Of a DNA stretch of 10,476 bases, positions 1 to 6,111 are shown one piece after another; the first letter of the stretch is position 1; every line of letters begins with the position of its first letter. Source of the DNA: Pseudomonadota bacterium. Its GTDB lineage: Bacteria > Desulfobacterota > GWC2-55-46 > JADFVP01. A program made the position numbers and the translations under genes. The notes below the pieces were generated by a model. It did not search any database and was not told the origin of the DNA. It worked only from the letters and a program-made list of their open reading frames with translations. The stretch spans positions 1 through 10,476 of the forward strand of contig JADFVP010000115.1 of NCBI GenBank assembly GCA_015222595.1, in the 5' to 3' direction.

Positions 1-344
1 ACTACTTTCTGCACGCTTTCAGGCAGATCCGTTATATTTCCGATGGGAGAAAAGCGTATGTTGTTCTTTACAAGCGTCTCCTCCTCGGCTCTCAGGTGGC
101 GTTCGAGCATCTTCATAAGAAGCCCTACCTCAACAGCCGGACGCTTCCAGTTCTCTTTGGAGAAGGTGTAGAGCGTAAGGCACTCTATGCCGAGTTCCGC
201 GCACTGCGTAACCGTATCGCGGGCAACGTCCACGCCCTTGCGGTGGCCGTTAATCCTGTTGAGTATACGCTTTTTAGCCCATCTGCCGTTGCCGTCCATG
301 ATAATGGCGATGTGGCGGGGCATCTTTTTATCTACTGTAGACAT
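1..344 (-). CDS. uppS: Isoprenyl (undecaprenyl) diphosphate synthase, N-terminal part
   Basis: Cis-prenyltransferase that condenses isopentenyl diphosphate onto farnesyl diphosphate to make the C55 lipid carrier for peptidoglycan; it acts at the inner face of the membrane. Only the first 114 codons are visible because the gene runs off the left edge. The diagnostic P-loop block is at residues 11-24 (HIAIIMDGNGRWAK), with the catalytic Asp at 17. It is followed by GHRKG and by LTLYTFSKENWKRP, the conserved FSxENWxRP segment. An upstream in-frame ATG at 353 is possible, but it leaves only one base between the AAGG at 355-358 and the start. The ATG at 344 has a 10-base spacing and gives the usual short N-terminus. 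It is the last visible gene of the rpsB-tsf-pyrH-frr-uppS order. The 275-base gap before it holds AT-rich stretches but no convincing promoter. Confidence 0.95.
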   Translation of the reverse strand, partial: MSTVDKKMPRHIAIIMDGNGRWAKKRILNRINGHRKGVDVARDTVTQCAELGIECLTLYTFSKENWKRPAVEVGLLMKMLERHLRAEEETLVKNNIRFSPIGNITDLPESVQKV

Positions 345-619
345 AGAGTCCATACCTTGTTATAGCCGTGGGCCTGCTTCGTGCTTCAGGCCGTAGTTCA
401 GTTTGAAAGTAGCGCCGGACGGGGCTCTTAAAAGAGGCCTTTGCTGCTACAGTATCAGAAGTTATTGAATATCATATAGAGAGGAAAAATTCAAGTGGCA
501 GCGAAAGGTCAGAGTGAGTATTAAAGCGAGCTCCGCGCAGAGGGCGTGAGGCCTCTACTGTGGTTATGCGATTACGGTACAGCGTGGGTTGTGGGGCTAA
601 GAGCGGTACGGAGGCGGGG

Positions 620-1177
620 TCAGACCGCCATTATGTCGGCCTCTTTGCGCCCTTGTATCTCTTCTACGCTCTTTATCTGAGCGTCGGTTGCGTCCTGGAT
701 CTCTGCGAGCGTCTTTTTAAGCTCGTCCTGCGTCAGCTCTTTATCTTTTTCGAGTTTTTTGGCCGCTTCGTTTACGTCGCGCCTGATGTTGCGAATCTCG
801 ACCTTGCTCTCCTCTGCGTACTTCTTGGCGAGCTTTACAATTTCTTTACGGCGCTCTTCAGTGAGCTGAGGTATGTTTATGCGTATTATCTTGCCGTCGT
901 TGTTGGGCGTAAAGCCGAGGTCGGAGTTTACAATGGCCTTCTCTATTGGCCCAAGCTGCGTAATATCCCACGGCTGAATGACTATGGTGCGGGGTTCGGG
1001 AAGCGAAAGCGAGGCCATCTGGTCTAGCGGAGTGGGCGTGCCGTAGTAGTCGACCTTGACGTTGTCGAAGATAGAGAGCGACGGGCTTCCGGTTCTGAGG
1101 GTTCCGAGGTTGCGCGAAAATGCTTCTGTCGCATTGCCCATTCTTGTCTTGATATCTTTACTCAGTTCAGCATTCAT
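620..1177 (-). CDS. frr: Ribosome recycling factor
   Basis: RRF works in the cytoplasm with EF-G to split the post-termination ribosome from mRNA. With the ATG at 1177 the protein has 185 residues, exactly the usual family length, and begins MNAELSKDIKTRM. The frame stays open upstream to a TTG at 1210, but that would add 11 non-homologous residues. The ATG at 1177 is preceded by AAAGGG (1187-1192) nine bases away. Family blocks seen: LRTGRAS-like LRTGSPSLS (27-35), VDYYGTPTPLDQMAS (42-56), IQPWD (67-71), and the C-terminal helical bundle with LTEERRKEIVKLAKKYAEESKVEIRNIRRD (105-134). The usual Arg-Ala of LRTGRA is Ser-Pro here. It lies 91 bases downstream of pyrH, with a small hairpin between them, and probably shares its transcript. 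Confidence 0.97.
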   Translation of the reverse strand: MNAELSKDIKTRMGNATEAFSRNLGTLRTGSPSLSIFDNVKVDYYGTPTPLDQMASLSLPEPRTIVIQPWDITQLGPIEKAIVNSDLGFTPNNDGKIIRINIPQLTEERRKEIVKLAKKYAEESKVEIRNIRRDVNEAAKKLEKDKELTQDELKKTLAEIQDATDAQIKSVEEIQGRKEADIMAV

Positions 1178-1228
1178 GACAGTGGACCCTTTCGATTCAT
1201 CAAAAATCAATTATAGAGACCTAACGGA

Positions 1229-1250
1229 CGCTAAGAGCACGCTCTCAGCG
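1229..1250 (-). other. Hairpin in the pyrH-frr spacer
   Basis: CGCT-A-AGAGC, a 2-base loop, then GCTCT-C-AGCG forms a nine-pair stem interrupted by one A/C mismatch (+ strand reading). It lies about 20 bases after the pyrH stop. No T-tract follows on the minus strand, so it is more likely an RNA processing or stability element than a terminator. The role is inference. Confidence 0.4.
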
Positions 1251-1268
1251 AGACCCCCTCAGACGACG

Positions 1269-1985
1269 CTAGGCACAGACCAGCGTGCCTATTTCTTCGC
1301 CCTTGACAACCCTTAAGAGGTTGCCGGCCTCTTTGATATTGAAGACCACTATCGGGAGAGAGTTGTCCATACAGAGAGAGATAGCGGTAGTATCCATAAC
1401 TTGCAGGCCGTCTTTCAGCACGTCTATGTATTTCAGCCTGTCGTAAAGTTTGGCGTCGGGAGAGGTCACGGGGTCGGAGTCGTAGATACCATCGACCTTC
1501 GTGCCCTTGATGATGATGTCGGCGTTTATCTCCATCGCTCTAAGCGACGCTGCAGTGTCTGTGGTGAAGTACGGGTTGCCGGTGCCCGCTGCGAAGATGA
1601 CTACCCTGCCCTTTTCGAGGTGGCGTATGGCGCGGCGGCGAATGTACGGCTCGCCGATCTCTTTCATCTCTATGGCCGAGAGCACGCGTGTGTAGACTCC
1701 GGATTTTTCGAGCGCCTCTTGGAGCATAAGCGCGTTTATTACTGTGGCGAGCATTCCGACGTAGTCTGCAGAGGCGCGGTCCATACCCTCTGCGGAGCCG
1801 GAGACGCCCCTGAAGATGTTCCCGCCGCCGATCACAACGGCAAGCTCTACGCCGAGCGCCACGACCTCGGCAATTTCAGAGGCAACGGCAGAGACGACTT
1901 CGGTCTCGATACCGTACTCTTTGGAGCCCATAAGGGCCTCGCCTGAAAGTTTTAGAAGGATGCGTTTGTATTTGGACTCTGCCAT
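1269..1985 (-). CDS. pyrH: UMP kinase (uridylate kinase)
   Basis: Hexameric bacterial UMP kinase of the amino-acid-kinase fold. It phosphorylates UMP to UDP with ATP in pyrimidine nucleotide synthesis, in the cytoplasm, and in most bacteria is under GTP/UTP allosteric control. The 238-residue length is typical. Motifs visible: the N-terminal phosphate-binding strand KRILLKLSGEAL (7-18), the glycine-rich VIGGGNIFRG (51-60), MDRASADYVGMLATVINALMLQ (68-89), the acceptor-site FAAGTGNPYFTTDTAA (131-146), and IIIKGTKVDGIYDSDP (157-172). The start is the ATG at 1985. The ribosome binding site is weak (GATAAG directly upstream). The preceding gap to tsf is an unusual 323 bases, so a separate promoter is possible, although I see no clear one. 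Confidence 0.97.
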   Translation of the reverse strand: MAESKYKRILLKLSGEALMGSKEYGIETEVVSAVASEIAEVVALGVELAVVIGGGNIFRGVSGSAEGMDRASADYVGMLATVINALMLQEALEKSGVYTRVLSAIEMKEIGEPYIRRRAIRHLEKGRVVIFAAGTGNPYFTTDTAASLRAMEINADIIIKGTKVDGIYDSDPVTSPDAKLYDRLKYIDVLKDGLQVMDTTAISLCMDNSLPIVVFNIKEAGNLLRVVKGEEIGTLVCA

Positions 1986-2185
1986 CTTATCTTTTTATTA
2001 AAGTTCGACGATCTGAACCAAAGCAAAAATAGTCAAATAAACAGATGTGCGGAAGAGTATGAAAAGCAGCGTTTGAAAGGTCCTAAGGAGCCCGTTTGCC
2101 TAAATGAGGCCCGAACAGAGAGTGAATCCGCCTGTTCTAACAGCCCCGGCCCGGAAAAGAGGCCGCTTACCTCAGTAGTCCGGCC

Positions 2186-2225
2186 CCGAAACATCAGGCC
2201 CAGATGGCTCATAAGATAACTACCC
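2186..2225 (-). repeat. Degenerate spacer repeat, unit 1
   Basis: A 40-base unit beginning CCGAAACATC on the + strand and ending AACTACCC. It matches the unit at 2239-2278 at about 31 of 40 positions without gaps, counted by eye. The period is 53 bases. Confidence 0.6.
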
Positions 2226-2238
2226 CATAACTGACCCA

Positions 2239-2278
2239 CCGAAAAATCTGGCCCGGGTGTCTCGTATGCCAACTACCC
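2239..2278 (-). repeat. Degenerate spacer repeat, unit 2
   Basis: Second 40-base unit, beginning CCGAAAAATC and ending AACTACCC on the + strand. The best conserved parts are the CCGAAA...TC-GGCCC block and the terminal AACTACCC. Confidence 0.6.
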
Positions 2279-2289
2279 TCAAAAAGTCT

Positions 2290-2309
2290 CCTGGAAATCA
2301 GGCCCAGGT
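2290..2309 (-). repeat. Partial third repeat unit at the tsf 3' end
   Basis: Twenty bases starting CCTGGAAATC match the first half of unit 2 at about 15 of 20 positions, 51 bases further on. The copy reaches into the tsf stop codon, so the repeats begin exactly where the gene ends. Confidence 0.45.
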
Positions 2310-2953
2310 TACTGCATTGAGGCTACTTCTTCGGCAAAGTTGTCTTCGGCCTTTTCGAGCCCCTCGCCGAGCTTGAAGCGTGCAAAGCGCCTGATGGAGA
2401 TGTTCTCACCGATTGATGCAATGGTGTCGGTAACGAGTTTTTCTATGTTTACGTCGGAGTCTTTTACGTAGGGCTGTTCGAGCAGACAGATCTCTTTGTA
2501 GAACTTGTCTATCTTGCCGTCTACGATCTTGTCGATTATATGGTCTGGCTTGCCGGACTCTTTGGCCTGCACGGTAAAGATTGCGCGCTCTTTGTCTACC
2601 TCTGCGGCCGGAACCTCTTCGCGCCTGATGTAGAGCGGGTTCATTGCCGCTATGTGTAGCGCAACGCCTTTTACGAGGTCCATGAAGCCGTCGGTCTTGG
2701 CAACAAAGTCGGTCTCGCTGTTAACCTCTACGAGCACGCCTACCTTGCCGCCCGCATGGATGTAGGAGTAGACAATGCCCTCTGTGGTCGCTCTGCCGGA
2801 CTTCTTGGCAGCTGATGCGAGGCCCTTTTCTCTTAGGTAAGTAACCGCCGCCTCGAGGTCACCCTCTGACTCTGCGAGCGCCTTCTTGCAGTCCATAATG
2901 CCGCAACCAGTCTTTCCTCTCAGTTCCTTTACGTCTGCAGCTGAAATCTCCAT
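2309..2953 (-). CDS. tsf: Elongation factor Ts, short form
   Basis: Guanine nucleotide exchange factor for EF-Tu, cytoplasmic. The protein has 214 residues. This is the shorter form with a reduced core, as in Thermus and many Deltaproteobacteria, and not the roughly 280-residue E. coli form. Visible blocks: the N-terminal UBA-like domain with LRGKTGCGIMDCKKALAESEGDLEAAVTYLREKG (11-44), then the EF-Tu-contacting TDFVA motif (81-85) in VEVNSETDFVAKTDGF, and the C-terminal ISIRRFARFKLGEG (186-198). The start is the ATG at 2953. The ribosome binding site is a plain GGGGG run about nine bases upstream. It lies 122 bases after rpsB, separated by a GC hairpin that may lower read-through. Confidence 0.97.
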   Translation of the reverse strand: MEISAADVKELRGKTGCGIMDCKKALAESEGDLEAAVTYLREKGLASAAKKSGRATTEGIVYSYIHAGGKVGVLVEVNSETDFVAKTDGFMDLVKGVALHIAAMNPLYIRREEVPAAEVDKERAIFTVQAKESGKPDHIIDKIVDGKIDKFYKEICLLEQPYVKDSDVNIEKLVTDTIASIGENISIRRFARFKLGEGLEKAEDNFAEEVASMQ

Positions 2954-2999
2954 CGAGTAAAACCCCCAGATAAGGCTTGAAAATAGATAAGTTATAAAG

Positions 3000-3018
3000 G
3001 CGCGCGTGGAGCGCGCGC
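3000..3018 (-). terminator. GC hairpin between rpsB and tsf (possible attenuator)
   Basis: A seven-base-pair stem of alternating G and C, GCGCGCG / CGCGCGC, with a five-base loop. On the minus strand it is followed by CTTTATAACTT, a weak T-rich tail. It sits 57 bases beyond the rpsB stop and 46 bases before the tsf start. The position suits partial termination or mRNA processing between the two genes. Partial terminators at this place are known in other bacteria; here it is inference. Confidence 0.5.
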
Positions 3019-3075
3019 TCTGAATTCATTGTTGCGTTGCTGCTGTCTCTAATGTATCTAAAGAAGCTACGTACG

Positions 3076-4104
3076 CTACTTGGCCGGTGTGGCGTCCGCC
3101 TTCTTGGCAGGCTCTGCCTTTGGCTTTGCCTCTGCTTTTGGTGCGGCTTCGGCTTTAGGCTTTGCCTCTGCCTTCGGCTTTGCTTCGGCTTTAGGCTTTG
3201 CTTCGGCCTTTGGCTTGGCTTCGGCTTTTGGTGCGGCTTCGGCCTTAGGCTTTGCTTCGGCCTTAGGCTCCGCTGCTGTGCCTTCCTTAAGCTTTCTTAC
3301 GGTCTCGGCCTCAGCTGCCTTGGCAGCTTCTATCTTGGCAGCTTTTGCTGCCGCAGCCTGCCTTGCGGCTTCGGCTTTCGCCTCTTCGGCCTTATCCGTT
3401 GCGGCCTGCAGCTTCTCTTCGTGTACTGCCTTGCCTTCAAGGCAGGCATTGGCTACGGAGTTGCTAAAGAGCTTTACCGCCCTTATCGCGTCGTCGTTGC
3501 CGGGTATTACAAAGTCTATGCCATCGGGGTCGCAGTTGGAGTCTACCACCGCAACAACCTTTATGCCGAGCCTCTGCGCCTCTTTTATTGCTATCGTCTC
3601 TTTTTTGGAATCGACCACAAAGAGAACCGATGGAAGTTTCTTCATCTCCTTGACGCCGCCAAGGTACTTGTCGAGACGAGCGCGTTCGCGCTCGCGCATC
3701 AGAAGCTCCTTCTTGGTCATCTGAGTGGTCTCGTCGTTCTCGTCTGCGTTTTCGAGTTCGTTCAAGCGTGCAATAGACTTTTTAACGGTCTGAAAGTTGG
3801 TCAGAAAACCGCCGACCCACCTGTTGTTTATGTAGAACATGTCGCAGCGTTTGGCCTCTTCCTCAATAGAGTTCTGGGCCTGCTTCTTTGTGCCGACAAA
3901 GAGCACGTTTCCGCCGCTCGATGTTGCGCTCTTGATATAGTCGTATGCGTCTTTGAAGAGCGTAACGGTCTGCTGAAGGTCTATGATATAGATACCGTTG
4001 CGCGCACCGAAAATATAGGGCTTCATCTTCGGGTTCCATCTCTTTGTCTGGTGTCCAAAGTGAACGCCGGACTCCAACATCTGCTTCATCGTCAAGTAAG
4101 CCAT
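3076..4104 (-). CDS. rpsB: 30S ribosomal protein S2 with a long Ala/Lys/Pro/Glu tail
   Basis: S2 binds the 30S subunit near the mRNA exit side and is needed for initiation. The ATG at 4104 gives the canonical start MAYLTMKQMLESGVHFGHQTKRWNPKM. It has a perfect AGGAGG at 4113-4118, eight bases upstream. The frame stays open to 4167, but those extra codons overlap the leader hairpin and are not protein. Core blocks: GARNGIYIIDLQQTV (33-47), GGNVLFVGTKKQAQ (64-77), NNRWVGGFLTNF (93-104), DPDGIDFVIPGNDDA (192-206). The core ends near residue 228; E. coli S2 has about 240 residues, while this protein has 342. Residues 229-272 are an Ala/Glu/Lys helix, probably coiled coil. Residues 279-332 are repeats of AEAKPK, some with AEAAPK. 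It heads the tsf-pyrH-frr-uppS series. Confidence 0.97.
   Translation of the reverse strand: MAYLTMKQMLESGVHFGHQTKRWNPKMKPYIFGARNGIYIIDLQQTVTLFKDAYDYIKSATSSGGNVLFVGTKKQAQNSIEEEAKRCDMFYINNRWVGGFLTNFQTVKKSIARLNELENADENDETTQMTKKELLMRERERARLDKYLGGVKEMKKLPSVLFVVDSKKETIAIKEAQRLGIKVVAVVDSNCDPDGIDFVIPGNDDAIRAVKLFSNSVANACLEGKAVHEEKLQAATDKAEEAKAEAARQAAAAKAAKIEAAKAAEAETVRKLKEGTAAEPKAEAKPKAEAAPKAEAKPKAEAKPKAEAKPKAEAKPKAEAAPKAEAKPKAEPAKKADATPAK
3109..3270 (-). repeat. Tandem repeat coding the AEAKPK tail of S2
   Basis: The DNA consists of 18-base units (roughly GCCGAAGCAAAGCCTAAG on the minus strand) with codon-level variation, encoding nine or so Lys-Pro-Lys/Ala-Pro-Lys repeats. The in-frame 6-residue unit means copy number can change by slippage without frameshift. 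On the opposite strand the same repeats give long open frames that are shadows. Confidence 0.9.
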
Positions 4105-4139
4105 CTGTACATCCTCCTGAAAAGTTTTGTTGTTACCTC

Positions 4140-4206
4140 CGCACCGGTAGGAACACGGGACCTTCATACTCTGAAGGACTCACCCGTTTTGAATCCGGGG
4201 CGTGCG
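4140..4206 (-). promoter_or_regulatory. Structured rpsB leader RNA
   Basis: Nested complementary blocks lie just upstream of rpsB. Outer stem: CGCACCGG (4140-4147) against CCGG (4195-4198) plus TGCG (4203-4206), with a 4-base bulge. Middle stem: ACGGG (4155-4159) with CCCGT (4183-4187). Inner perfect stem: CCTTCA (4161-4166) with TGAAGG (4172-4177), five-base loop. A second GGAGG-like tract follows the structure (minus strand GCGGAGGTAAC). S2 represses its own operon through a leader in gammaproteobacteria, so an autoregulatory role is a reasonable inference, not shown. Confidence 0.6.
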
Positions 4207-4220
4207 TATTTAATCTATTA

Positions 4221-4249
4221 TTATTAACATAGCTGTGTTGCTGTTGCAA
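4221..4249 (-). promoter_or_regulatory. Candidate sigma-70 promoter of rpsB operon
   Basis: -35 TTGCAA (4244-4249), 17-base spacer, -10 TAATAA (4221-4226). An A-rich tract (TAAAAAAAT) directly upstream of the -35 could act as an UP element. Predicted transcription start near 4214 would put the leader's outer stem within about 10 bases of the RNA 5' end, which fits. The -10 matches consensus only partly. Confidence 0.5.
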
Positions 4250-4323
4250 GATTTTTTTAGGTATTCTGAGGTTTTCTGCTATTTACGAAGAAGAGTGGAG
4301 GGCGAAAACAGACCAAGCGGCTC

Positions 4324-5010
4324 CTATTTGTCGCTATCGAGTTTCCAGACCAGAGAGCCCGAGCCTAAGAGTCCCGCGATCCTGAGCTTCAGGTACTTGC
4401 TCTTTTCATTTGGTACGGGCTCAGTTCCGGAGGCCGAGTACCTTGGGAAACGGACAATGTAGCCGACGCTCCATGTGTCCATGTACGGAAAGAGCGTCGA
4501 GATCAGGGCCGAAGAGGTGGAGATACGCTTAACGGAGACAGGAGACAAGACCGCCCCCGCGCCGTCTTCCAAGTAGAGCTTCCAGACCGAGCGCTTTGAA
4601 TCGAGGTCGTTCAGGCTGGAGTCAGGGGCCGAGACAGAGACAAAGAACTCGTTATAGAGTTCCGACTCTTCGGCCTCGCGTGTATCCATGGCCTCTTTTG
4701 AGCCCTCTTCGAGCCGATACGCCTCTACATACCGCCGAACGTAGGCAGCGCGGAAGTCGCGGTTCCTGAAGGTTGCATTCATGGTCAGGCGCACATCTAT
4801 GCCGTCGTAGATCTTTGTGGAGCGGGTCCAGGCGTCGAGCTGTTCGGAGTACTCCCGAACCCCCTTGCCCGAAGTCGCGCATCCGGCGACAACTACCGCA
4901 AGCAGCACAAGCACAGCAACCAGAGAGAGTCTGCCGCGTGCGCCTGAGAAGGCGGTTACGGCTGAGACGAGTCGAGAGTAGGCCAAGCTATTTTTACGCC
5001 CCTTCGGCAC
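4324..5010 (-). CDS. Putative lipoprotein of unknown function
   Basis: I do not recognise a family. The 228-residue product has a basic N-terminus, a hydrophobic stretch (29-42) and a lipobox VAGC with Cys44, so it is predicted to be lipidated after signal peptidase II cleavage. The mature part is about 185 residues, mixed charged and aromatic, with no Cys beyond the anchor and no obvious repeats. Residues 84-122 are rich in Arg/Glu and likely helical. The C-terminal half has alternating beta-like segments (VWKLYLEDG, VGYIVRFPRY, YLKLRIAGLL). The start is GTG at 5010, with AGAAGG about 8-10 bases upstream; the N-region is long (28 residues), so a later start is conceivable although no internal Met or good site is seen. 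It lies downstream of the FGE-fold gene, with a hairpin between them, and upstream of the rpsB promoter. Confidence 0.8.
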   Translation of the reverse strand: MPKGRKNSLAYSRLVSAVTAFSGARGRLSLVAVLVLLAVVVAGCATSGKGVREYSEQLDAWTRSTKIYDGIDVRLTMNATFRNRDFRAAYVRRYVEAYRLEEGSKEAMDTREAEESELYNEFFVSVSAPDSSLNDLDSKRSVWKLYLEDGAGAVLSPVSVKRISTSSALISTLFPYMDTWSVGYIVRFPRYSASGTEPVPNEKSKYLKLRIAGLLGSGSLVWKLDSDK

Positions 5011-5131
5011 CGGTTACACCTTCTCTGTAGACAACTGGTTATAGGTTCTAAAAGGCCGGTTCAGCGCCCGTGCCCTTCCTTTAAGGTAGCAGAAGAACGG
5101 GGACCGTACCGGCATTGACTGTCAGGTAGAA

Positions 5132-5156
5132 GGGCCTCCGTACGTACCGGAGGCCC
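5132..5156 (-). terminator. Terminator-like hairpin after the FGE-fold gene
   Basis: GGGCCTCCG (5132-5140), seven-base loop, CGGAGGCCC (5148-5156): a perfect nine-pair GC-rich stem seven bases beyond the stop at 5164. On the minus strand the stem is followed by TTCTACCT, a poor T-tract, so termination may be partial or Rho-aided. Confidence 0.6.
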
Positions 5157-5163
5157 GAAGAAG

Positions 5164-6024
5164 TTACTCGGCCAGACGGAGCCCGAGACCGTAGCTCGTA
5201 AGAACTGGCTCAAAGGCGTGCCTGTAGGTTGTGCGCATCCTGTGCGGCGTATCTACGTACGAACCGCCTCGAATAGTCTTCCAGTTCGAGTAGTCGGGCC
5301 CGTAGGGGTCGTCCTTGGGGCTCTCTTCATAGTAGTCGAAGCCGAAGTTATCGTCCATCCACTCCCAGACGCTTCCGCTCATGTCGTAGAGGCCGAGCGC
5401 ATTCGGCTTGTAGGACTTAACGGTCTGTAGGCTCATGTCGGAAGTATCTTCAAATGATGAGTACTCCCTCAGGTGGTTCTCGTCACTGGTTCCGCTCCAG
5501 ACAACATCTTCGCCGCGCTCCCTTGCGGCAAACTCCCACTCCGCCTCAGTCGGAAGCCTGTAGAAGCCTCCGGTACGGTCGTTGAGTACCTCTATAAAGC
5601 GGGTTGCCCAGAACCACGTGATCCTGGCTACCGGCTTCTGCATATCTACATCCCTCTCTATCATCGGGTTAAAACCCATTACCGCCTCCCAAAGCTCCTG
5701 GGTCACCTCTACCTCGGCAAGTCTAAAGTCGGAGACGCAGACCTCGTGCACGGGTTTTTCGTCCGGGTCGCCCTTCTCGGCAAAGTCGCCCATATCGAAA
5801 CAGCCGCCCTCTATGAAGATCATCTCAATGGGAGGTATCTCCTTCTCTACCTCCTCCTCTTCGGCAGCCTCTCTGTCCATCTCTTCCTGTATCGCCTGAT
5901 ACTCTTCATCATCACTGCCCGGTATCGGCATCCCGCCGGGGCCGGTGGCGGCGTACGAGGGGGAGAGCACTAACAGTTGCAGTACAAAGGCTATAAAGGC
6001 GACTCTTAATAGATTACTCAGCAC
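5164..6024 (-). CDS. Secreted FGE/SUMF1-fold protein lacking catalytic cysteines
   Basis: 286 residues. A signal peptide (hydrophobic 7-21, cleavage likely after SPSYA, residue 25) is followed by an acidic linker (38-63) and then a formylglycine-generating-enzyme (sulfatase-modifying factor) domain from about 66 to the end. Family hallmarks: EMIFIEGGCFDMGD (67-80), EKPVHEVCVSDFRLAEVEVTQELWEAVMG (89-117), PVARITWFWA, YRLPTEAEWEFAAR (155-168), NALGLYDMSGSVWEW (208-222), IRGGSY (251-256) and GLGLRLAE at the end. True FGEs carry two copper-binding catalytic Cys after RGGS; here the segment reads RGGSYVDTPHRMRTTYRHA, with none. So it is probably a binding or structural relative in the periplasm, not a sulfatase activator. 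Start GTG at 6024, with AAGGAGG at 6031-6037, six bases away. It follows purF on the same strand. Confidence 0.85.
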   Translation of the reverse strand: MLSNLLRVAFIAFVLQLLVLSPSYAATGPGGMPIPGSDDEEYQAIQEEMDREAAEEEEVEKEIPPIEMIFIEGGCFDMGDFAEKGDPDEKPVHEVCVSDFRLAEVEVTQELWEAVMGFNPMIERDVDMQKPVARITWFWATRFIEVLNDRTGGFYRLPTEAEWEFAARERGEDVVWSGTSDENHLREYSSFEDTSDMSLQTVKSYKPNALGLYDMSGSVWEWMDDNFGFDYYEESPKDDPYGPDYSNWKTIRGGSYVDTPHRMRTTYRHAFEPVLTSYGLGLRLAE

Positions 6025-6040
6025 AACGTACCTCCTTATT

Positions 6041-6068
6041 ACTTTAGACCGATCTGTTTAAAAGGCAA
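6041..6068 (-). promoter_or_regulatory. Weak candidate promoter for the FGE-fold gene
   Basis: -35-like TTGCCT (6063-6068), 16-base spacer, -10-like TAAAGT (6041-6046), each four of six to consensus. It lies in the 87-base purF/FGE gap just ahead of a strong ribosome binding site. Read-through from purF is an equally simple explanation. Confidence 0.25.
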
Positions 6069-6111
6069 CTGAAGGGGCTGCCCAAGGGTTCGAAACAGTA
6101 TAAGAAAATGT

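Larger units (their letters stand above)
1986..2308 (-). other. tsf-pyrH spacer, no gene
   Basis: This 323-base stretch inside an otherwise conserved operon has no convincing gene. A minus-strand frame at 2033-2272 is open, but the translation is low in recognisable structure and no good ribosome binding site precedes it. The stretch is instead built largely from degenerate direct repeats rich in GGCCC/GGGCC (listed separately). The pyrH-proximal 60 bases are AT-rich. Confidence 0.6.

Noticed and set aside
421..439. GGGGCTCTTAAAAGAGGCC hairpin before uppS
   Set aside because: The five-pair stem has a tiny loop and a G/G mismatch, with no T-tract on the minus strand; too weak to call a terminator or attenuator.
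1178..1210. TTG start at 1210 for frr
   Set aside because: The 185-residue form from the ATG at 1177 matches the family exactly and has a Shine-Dalgarno sequence.
2033..2272. Open minus-strand frame of 79 codons in the tsf-pyrH spacer
   Set aside because: It overlies the degenerate repeats, lacks a good ribosome binding site and recognisable composition; the repeats explain it better.
3037..4227. Long + strand open frames opposite rpsB
   Set aside because: They are antisense shadows of S2, especially of the AEAKPK repeat, which gives Leu/Cys/Phe- or Ala/Ser-rich nonsense.
6064..6092. Possible purF terminator in the purF/FGE gap
   Set aside because: Only GGCA/TGCC (four pairs) with an 11-base loop can form; not enough for a terminator, so read-through from purF cannot be excluded.
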